This document shows positions 58,871 to 64,000 of a stretch of 64,000 bases of DNA, one piece after another; positions within the stretch are counted from its first letter, which is position 1, and each line of letters starts with the position of its first letter. The stretch lies in assembly GCF_963576615.1 (NCBI RefSeq), contig NC_088708.1, forward strand, positions 68,654,672 through 68,718,671, in the 5' to 3' direction. The notes under the pieces were generated by a model. That model was not told the origin of the DNA and did not search any database. It was given only the letters and a program-made list of their open reading frames with translations. The stretch comes from Watersipora subatra. Taxonomy: Eukaryota > Bryozoa > Gymnolaemata > Cheilostomatida > Watersiporidae. A program made the position numbers and the translations under genes.

Positions 58871-59546
58871 CTATATGCTAATATCCATAAATGCTTTTGG
58901 CAATGTAACTTGAGTAAATATTTTCCTGGCAGTTTTACAGTTGAGGCCAGCGTAGATGAATGGTTTTATCATATTGAATTGCTGTGTTAGACTTTTTATG
59001 CTGGAGCAGTGCTGTTTTACAAAGGAGAGTTGATGGTCAACGGTAATGCCTAAAACTTTTGATGTGGGAGACAACCGGATAGAGTTCAAGCTCATGGTGG
59101 GGGCGAGATGGTCCCATTAAACACCACAATTTCTGTTTTCTGGTAATTGGCTTGCAGTCTCCATTTTGCCATCCATGTTTCTATAATTTGGCAGTTTGTT
59201 TTGCAGCATTCCTTGTAGTTCAGAGTCATCCCTTGCAGACATCAGCACAGTGCAGTCGTCTGCATACTGGAGAGATGTTCCTTCAACTTCAGATAGCATG
59301 TCTCTTACATGTATAATGAATAATAGGGGAGATAAGACACTTCCTTGTGGTAGGCCTATATTGCAAGGCTGTGCTGGGTCGATGTAGTTGTTTATTTGGC
59401 GGCCCGTAAGGAAGGAGTTGGCTAAACCAAGGAAATTCGTGAATTCCAAACTCTTGTAATCTGTATAGCATCCCCTGATGTGAAACTGTGTCAATTGCTT
59501 TCTGGAGGTCTACGAAAAGAGCTGCACATCTTAATTTCTGTTTCAC
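58871..59546 (-). pseudogene. LINE reverse transcriptase fragments
   Basis: The frames include GLPQGSVLSPLLF, the catalytic LQYADDCTVL (YADD) and, further on, KVLGITVDHQLSF, the usual order in LINE reverse transcriptases. The domain is split among frames (59546-59289, 59494-59117, 59095-58871), so it is inactive. Confidence 0.85.
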
Positions 59547-60446
59547 GCTATGTGTAGCTTTGGTGAGCAGGTTGAGGAGGTAAGACTGTGTACCTCTACC
59601 CTGCCTGAATCCATGTTGAGTATTTGGAATGAGAGACCAATATTCAATTAACGAGCGTAATCTCCGTTCCAGAATTCTTTCGAGCGTCTTACCAACATAA
59701 GAGCTGATAGTAATAGGACGATATGAACCTGTCTCTCTGTAATCCTTTTTCCTGGTTTTGGAGAAAGATGACTAGATTACAGTTGTTCCATGCTGTTTGT
59801 GAGATTCTATGACCTTGTTGAAGAGACAGTTTAGCGCTATTAAGAAAAAGGTTTGTTTCTTGTTTGAGCATTATTGATGGATACCATCATAGTCCGAACT
59901 TTTCCTTGACGGCTTAAGCTTCTGGATAGTCTGTTCGATTTCATCTATGAAAATGGTGTTATTGAGCTGACTCCATATGTTCATTTTATGTAGCATCTTG
60001 AGAGTTGACTGGTTCATGTGGATCGTTGTAGGTTAGAGTGCCACATCCACCAAATATAGTATGGAACAGGTGTTCTGCTTTGGATTTGTCATCCCTGAGT
60101 ACTTCATCTTGCGACCCAAGAATATCCCCAACATTGTGTTCATTTTTCTTCTAAAATGTAGATTTGAAATCCTTCCAGAAACTTTCAGAACTGTGATCAT
60201 TAAGTCTGCTAGCTTTGCATTCTAGGTGTTTTTGTTGTGCACTTGATAGTTCACTTTTAAACAGTTGTTTAATTCGATCCAGCTCGTTGCCATTTTCATA
60301 AGAGGAATGATATTTGTACCGTGATCTAGCTTGTCGAAGTTGGGAAGACAGCTTGGCGAGTTCTTCATTCCATTATCATGTTTGTTTGTTTTTGCCGATG
60401 GGACATGTAACTTTTTAGATTCAGGCAAAATTTTCTTTAGGACTTC

Positions 60447-61295
60447 CTACATGACAGTTGCATCAGACATTGTGGATAAGTCAGTAATGTGCTGCTCACA
60501 CATTGTTTTTAGGGTGTGACTGAAGGAATACCAATCGGTGTTGTTCCAGTTGTATATGGTCTTTTTCTTGGTCGATGGTAAGCATATATCGAGCTCTGTT
60601 ATGACCGGTGTGTGACCCTTATGTTGGGCACCGGTAAAAAGTTCAACAGTATTATCAGCATATTGATTCTTGACAAAGCGAAGGATGTCTGTAGAAGTGA
60701 CGAACAAATCAATGAAGCTTGAGCTATTGTCACTTGAAAATGTTTGGTTGTCATGTTTGTAGATGACCTCTAGTCCCACTCTGTGAGAACTCAAAAAGGG
60801 TGACACTCAAAAGGGTGATGAATTCTGACCATGATCGCTCCAAGTCTCATGGCGAGCATTAAGATCACCAATCAAAAGGATTCCATCAACTTTAAGTGTT
60901 GCCATTTTGTTTTTCAAGTTTGCCGTAGCTTGAAGAATTTCCTCTAATTTAGTGCTTTCTCTGGGTGGTGAGTATACTGAACAAATATCGAGTCGATGTG
61001 TGCCCACTTTTGCTACAGTGACTAGCGTGTCTGCTGAATGCGGCTCAAGGTCAGGGTATCTGGTGAGTTGTATGTTGTCTTTGATTAATAGCGCCACCCC
61101 TCTTTGATAAGGGTTGATCGGATTTGGCTTGATGATGCTTCTAATATTTGAGAATACACCGATGGGGAGCTCACTCAATTTTGTTTCTGATAGACACACA
61201 ATATCAATGCTTTCACTCCACACATACTGTTCCAGAGTTTTTATGGTGTTTTGGGACATACCATTGATGTTTATTTGACATATTTTATCTGCCAT
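60447..61295 (-). pseudogene. LINE APE-type endonuclease, frameshifted
   Basis: ATG at 61295 opens MADKICQININGM, with IVCLSETKL and GDLNARHETW (the AP-endonuclease GDxN region) up to 60807. The continuation, with SFIDLFVTS and HTPVI, lies in another frame from 60806. A single frameshift near 60807 separates the two. Confidence 0.85.
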
Positions 61296-61439
61296 TTTGA
61301 AGTTCGTTAGGACATTGGGTGATCTGATTTAGACATTTTTTGTAGTCGTTACATTTGTTGTGTTGGTTGGAATTGTGTTTGCCATTGCGATTTCTGCATT
61401 TGAGGTTTTCAGCACAGATTATGTGCGAGCCTTCATCAA

Positions 61440-61525
61440 TGTCCATGCCGTAATGGGGGCATGTTTTTGCACTGTCACATCGGTTTTGAGAGTGCCCGAG
61501 TCTCCAGCAGTTTGTACAGTGTCTA
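61440..61525 (-). pseudogene. LINE ORF1 zinc-knuckle remnant
   Basis: The minus frame reads CTNCWRLGHSQNRC (CX2CX4HX4C), followed by CPHYGMDIDEGSHIIC, a pair of nucleic-acid-binding knuckles as in Jockey/I-type ORF1. The frame is not continuous with the coiled-coil ORF upstream. Confidence 0.75.
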
Positions 61526-62200
61526 ATGTGTGGGCTCCACTCCAGTTGTTCTACTCTGACATATTGGTTTTGGCTTCTCAGTTTTAAGCCATCATGTATG
61601 GCTTTTTTTAAGTCCTCTGACGTTTTGAAATATATTTTAAGTTCTTAGTTTTTGTTTCAGATGGCCTTTGGTCATTCTATAAAATCATGTGCCCTCAAAT
61701 GATTGGTCTAGGTCATTCTGGAGGTTAGTGTCCTCCATGACAATAGGTACACCTTTGGCAACACTTATTGTGTTAGTTTGTTTTTTAGGCGCCTCTCTTG
61801 CTTTTGATACTCAAAAAGCACGTTTTTTGGCCATTGGGTAATCAAATTGTTTTTCATCTCTTCTGTAGCTAGTTGAATTAATAGCTTACTTTTGTTGTGG
61901 GGATAGTGGGTAATACGGTCGATTATAATTTTGCTGTCAAAATGCTTGCAGATTTCTCTTCTGATCTTATGATCAGAAGTGTTTCTGCTGGTGTCTTCAT
62001 GTCTTCGATGACCACTACTTTGTAGAGTATTCTCCCTGGTTTGTTTGGTGTATGTGGTGGGTTTTGTGTGGTTGTGGGTTGTGTCATATTTCTGCCCTTT
62101 CTTTTGTTACTTGATGTTATTCATTGTCCGACTCATGATGAAATTCCTTTGGTGTTGAGGAGGATTCTGAATTGATATATTCTGTAGTGGTGGTGGACCC

Positions 62201-62380
62201 CTAATGACACAGTTGCTGTATGTTTTCCATTAGGTAACTGATATTTGGTCCAAGAGGGGCCTTCAGCTCTTTGTTTTCTTTTTCCAGGGACTCGATGCGT
62301 TTGGACATTATTTCTGTATGTTTCTGGTGTTCAAGATTCATTAACTCCAATTTTTCTTCCAGACGCTGTATTAGGGACAT
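62201..62380 (-). pseudogene. LINE ORF1 coiled-coil remnant
   Basis: The frame MSLIQRLEEKLELMNLEHQK, then HTEIMSKRIESLEKENKELK, shows heptad spacing of Leu/Ile/Met, ending at TAG 62203-62201. It is probably the N-terminal oligomerisation part of ORF1. Confidence 0.6.
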
Positions 62381-62649
62381 GGCGGTGAAATGGATGGTTG
62401 AGTGATATTGTTGGCGTTTTCAGTGGTGAGATTGCTGGATGTCACATTGTTTTTCAGTTGCTTTGTAAGATGGTTTTTATTGGGGTACTTGACTATAGAA
62501 TTTGGCCTGATGGATTTGTTGGACTTGTCTAATATCATTTAGGGGTCGAACTGTTTTTACGCATCAATTGGGAAGTGTTTGACAGCTTCTTTAAAAGGAG
62601 TTGACCTGCGGTTTAGCTGACTTGGAGTGAGTAAGAGAGAAATCATTCT

Positions 62650-63123
62650 TTATAAATTCTCAAGTGAATATGACATGGCCATATTTCCTTGAATGAATAC
62701 TGTCTCACTGCTATATACATTGATGTATAAGGACTTTTTGGGGTCCCCAAACTGTGTCCCATTATGGATATCACCTGGATAGGTTTTCCATTCTCTTTGT
62801 AGCAAGTCTTTCCAACTTGAAAGATATTCTGAGTGACAGTAGGCAGCCACACTTTCATGGTGTTGACACGTTATAATTTCCATGGCATTATACGTATATA
62901 TCTTGGAATTTTGGACCACAGTACAAATATTTTTATCATCTTTGTAGTAGCTACTTTTTATTTCACAGAAAGCCTTGTTGAGTGCAACCATTATTGTTGT
63001 GCACACTTCTGTACAATCTATTGGGTTTCTATCAGGATGGTATCGTTGGGATAATGGTAAAAAATGTTTCTTCACCAGTACAAGGCAGTTGTCATGAATC
63101 TTTGGGGTCTGTGAGATAAGCAA
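62650..63123 (-). CDS. J-domain-like open frame (partial exon?)
   Basis: An intact frame of about 150 codons ending TAA at 62652-62650. Near its start it reads LVKKHFLPLSQRYHPDRNP, then CTEVCTTIMVALNKAFCEIK. This resembles helix II, the HPD loop and helix III of a DnaJ domain; helix I is missing. No ATG begins the frame, but TTATCTCACAG|ACC at 63109 is a good splice acceptor, so it may be a 3' exon of a gene starting upstream. The remaining 100 residues match nothing I know. It lies directly 5' of the dead LINE, whose frames are broken while this one is not. Confidence 0.5.
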   Translation of the reverse strand: MLISQTPKIHDNCLVLVKKHFLPLSQRYHPDRNPIDCTEVCTTIMVALNKAFCEIKSSYYKDDKNICTVVQNSKIYTYNAMEIITCQHHESVAAYCHSEYLSSWKDLLQREWKTYPGDIHNGTQFGDPKKSLYINVYSSETVFIQGNMAMSYSLENL

Positions 63124-64000
63124 GATGTGTTTTCAGGTGGTGCAAACATGATGTTTGTGATATTAACATGAATATTTATTTATTTATGTTAAATAAGATT
63201 TAATTATGCAAGCTCTGATGCCTCACCATACGACATCGACTGTGGGGTTCACAGCAATGTAAAGGGAACCGAAATGTAAGTTGGATATCTAACCCAGCTG
63301 CACATGCACTCACAGGCACTCACATGCACTCTAGCCACGTTGGGCTCGTTAGGATTCACACCAGCGATTGCTAAAAATAAAGTCTTTCCAAATCCGAAAT
63401 CTAGGAAATTCTCTAATAATGTGTTACTATTTTGCTGTATGCGCAATCTCAGTAATATTCATTCTTAATTTTTGCTAAAAATGAGAGGTGTTGTGTACCT
63501 AGTACGTGTAAGGAGTCAATTTCTGTTCAAATTTCTTGAGCAGATTTTGCAGCGTCTATTCGCGATCTTGACCTTTACATTTGACTTTTTTGGGAGATGA
63601 ATTTCATTTCTTACAAATTTGTTAATCAAAAAGTTGTCTTTTGTGATTCTAACCTGTAATAAAAGGTCAGATTGTTACCACTCCTTCTTTACCATAATTA
63701 TAATCAGCAGCTCTGAACAAATTGCCTTGTATTTTCCCACCAATTCACATCCACCACAACTATTTGGTGAGATGGCTGTTACACGCATTGCTTGCAATGA
63801 CTTGATGAAAATTTATCATAATTTGTACTCAATGTTTTTTATCAATTGCGTTATTTTTTCTTCTTGCATTCAAACCTAGTTTTATGTTGTAATCCTATGG
63901 AGCACCCCTTACTATGTTTCAATGCTCTACCACGAATGCTGTCAACTCTCATACGTATCACTTGCGTTACCTTACTAGATTCAAAATACATTGCGTATAA
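63124..64000. other. No gene identified
   Basis: Only short unrecognised frames (63249-63446 minus, 63619-63879 plus). A first J-domain exon could lie here or beyond the window, but I did not find a helix-I-like sequence. Confidence 0.4.

Larger units (their letters stand above)
57687..62640 (-). mobile_element. Decayed non-LTR retrotransposon (APE-type LINE)
   Basis: Minus-strand LINE with a recognisable order: ORF1 (coiled coil about 62380-62201, CCHC zinc knuckles about 61525-61440), APE-like endonuclease (61295-60447), and reverse transcriptase (to about 58870). The 3' end at about 57710-57687 has AATAAAG followed by four ATC units. Frameshifts and stops break every domain, so it is dead. 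Zinc-knuckle ORF1 plus APE endonuclease fits the Jockey/I/CR1 assemblage; a finer call is not possible by eye. The 5' boundary is approximate. Confidence 0.8.

Overview
The window is AT-rich, intron-rich nuclear DNA from an animal, most likely a marine invertebrate. I cannot fix the phylum: a lophotrochozoan such as a mollusc or bryozoan is a guess from overall style. The evidence for a metazoan is split genes with GT/AG introns, a G12/13-class G-protein alpha subunit, a PEST-type protein tyrosine phosphatase, and a dense load of DNA transposons, LINE, LTR and SINE copies plus minisatellites.

Layout. (1) 1-3731, plus strand: the last coding exon of ribosomal protein L17 (uL22) at 3589-3731, preceded by 3.5 kb of its intron, which holds a TTAA-flanked inverted-repeat element. 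(2) 4375-21835, plus strand: a complete three-exon gene for a G-alpha 12/13 subunit of 360 residues. It includes a 51-nt middle exon at 13974-14024. Its two long introns are full of transposons, one of them a nested cluster at 15297-18032. (3) 21836-24250: convergent intergenic DNA. (4) 54524 down to 24251, minus strand: a PTPN12/18/22-like phosphatase that I assembled into 15 exons (787 residues) by matching splice phases. Exons 1-8 carry an intact catalytic domain. Exons 9-15 carry a proline-rich tail with repeated tyrosine motifs, ending in a Src-SH2-type YEEI sequence. The introns contain most of the minisatellites, a solo LTR, a 2.1-kb TA-flanked transposon and further mobile elements. 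(5) 54525-57686: the phosphatase's upstream region, with a 148-bp near-perfect palindrome. (6) 57687 to about 62640, minus strand: a decayed non-LTR retrotransposon (coiled coil and CCHC ORF1, APE endonuclease, reverse transcriptase). An intact J-domain-like open frame lies just 5' of it.

The two signalling genes are tail to tail, and nothing in the sequence links their regulation. G12/13 signals to RhoA, and PEST phosphatases in other animals act on adhesion and cytoskeletal proteins; any link here would be inference from those families only. The most striking observations are the phosphatase tail, transposons hemming in phosphatase exon 4, tandem duplications that start exactly at phosphatase splice acceptors, the nested transposons in the G-alpha intron, the long palindrome, and the J-domain ORF beside the LINE.
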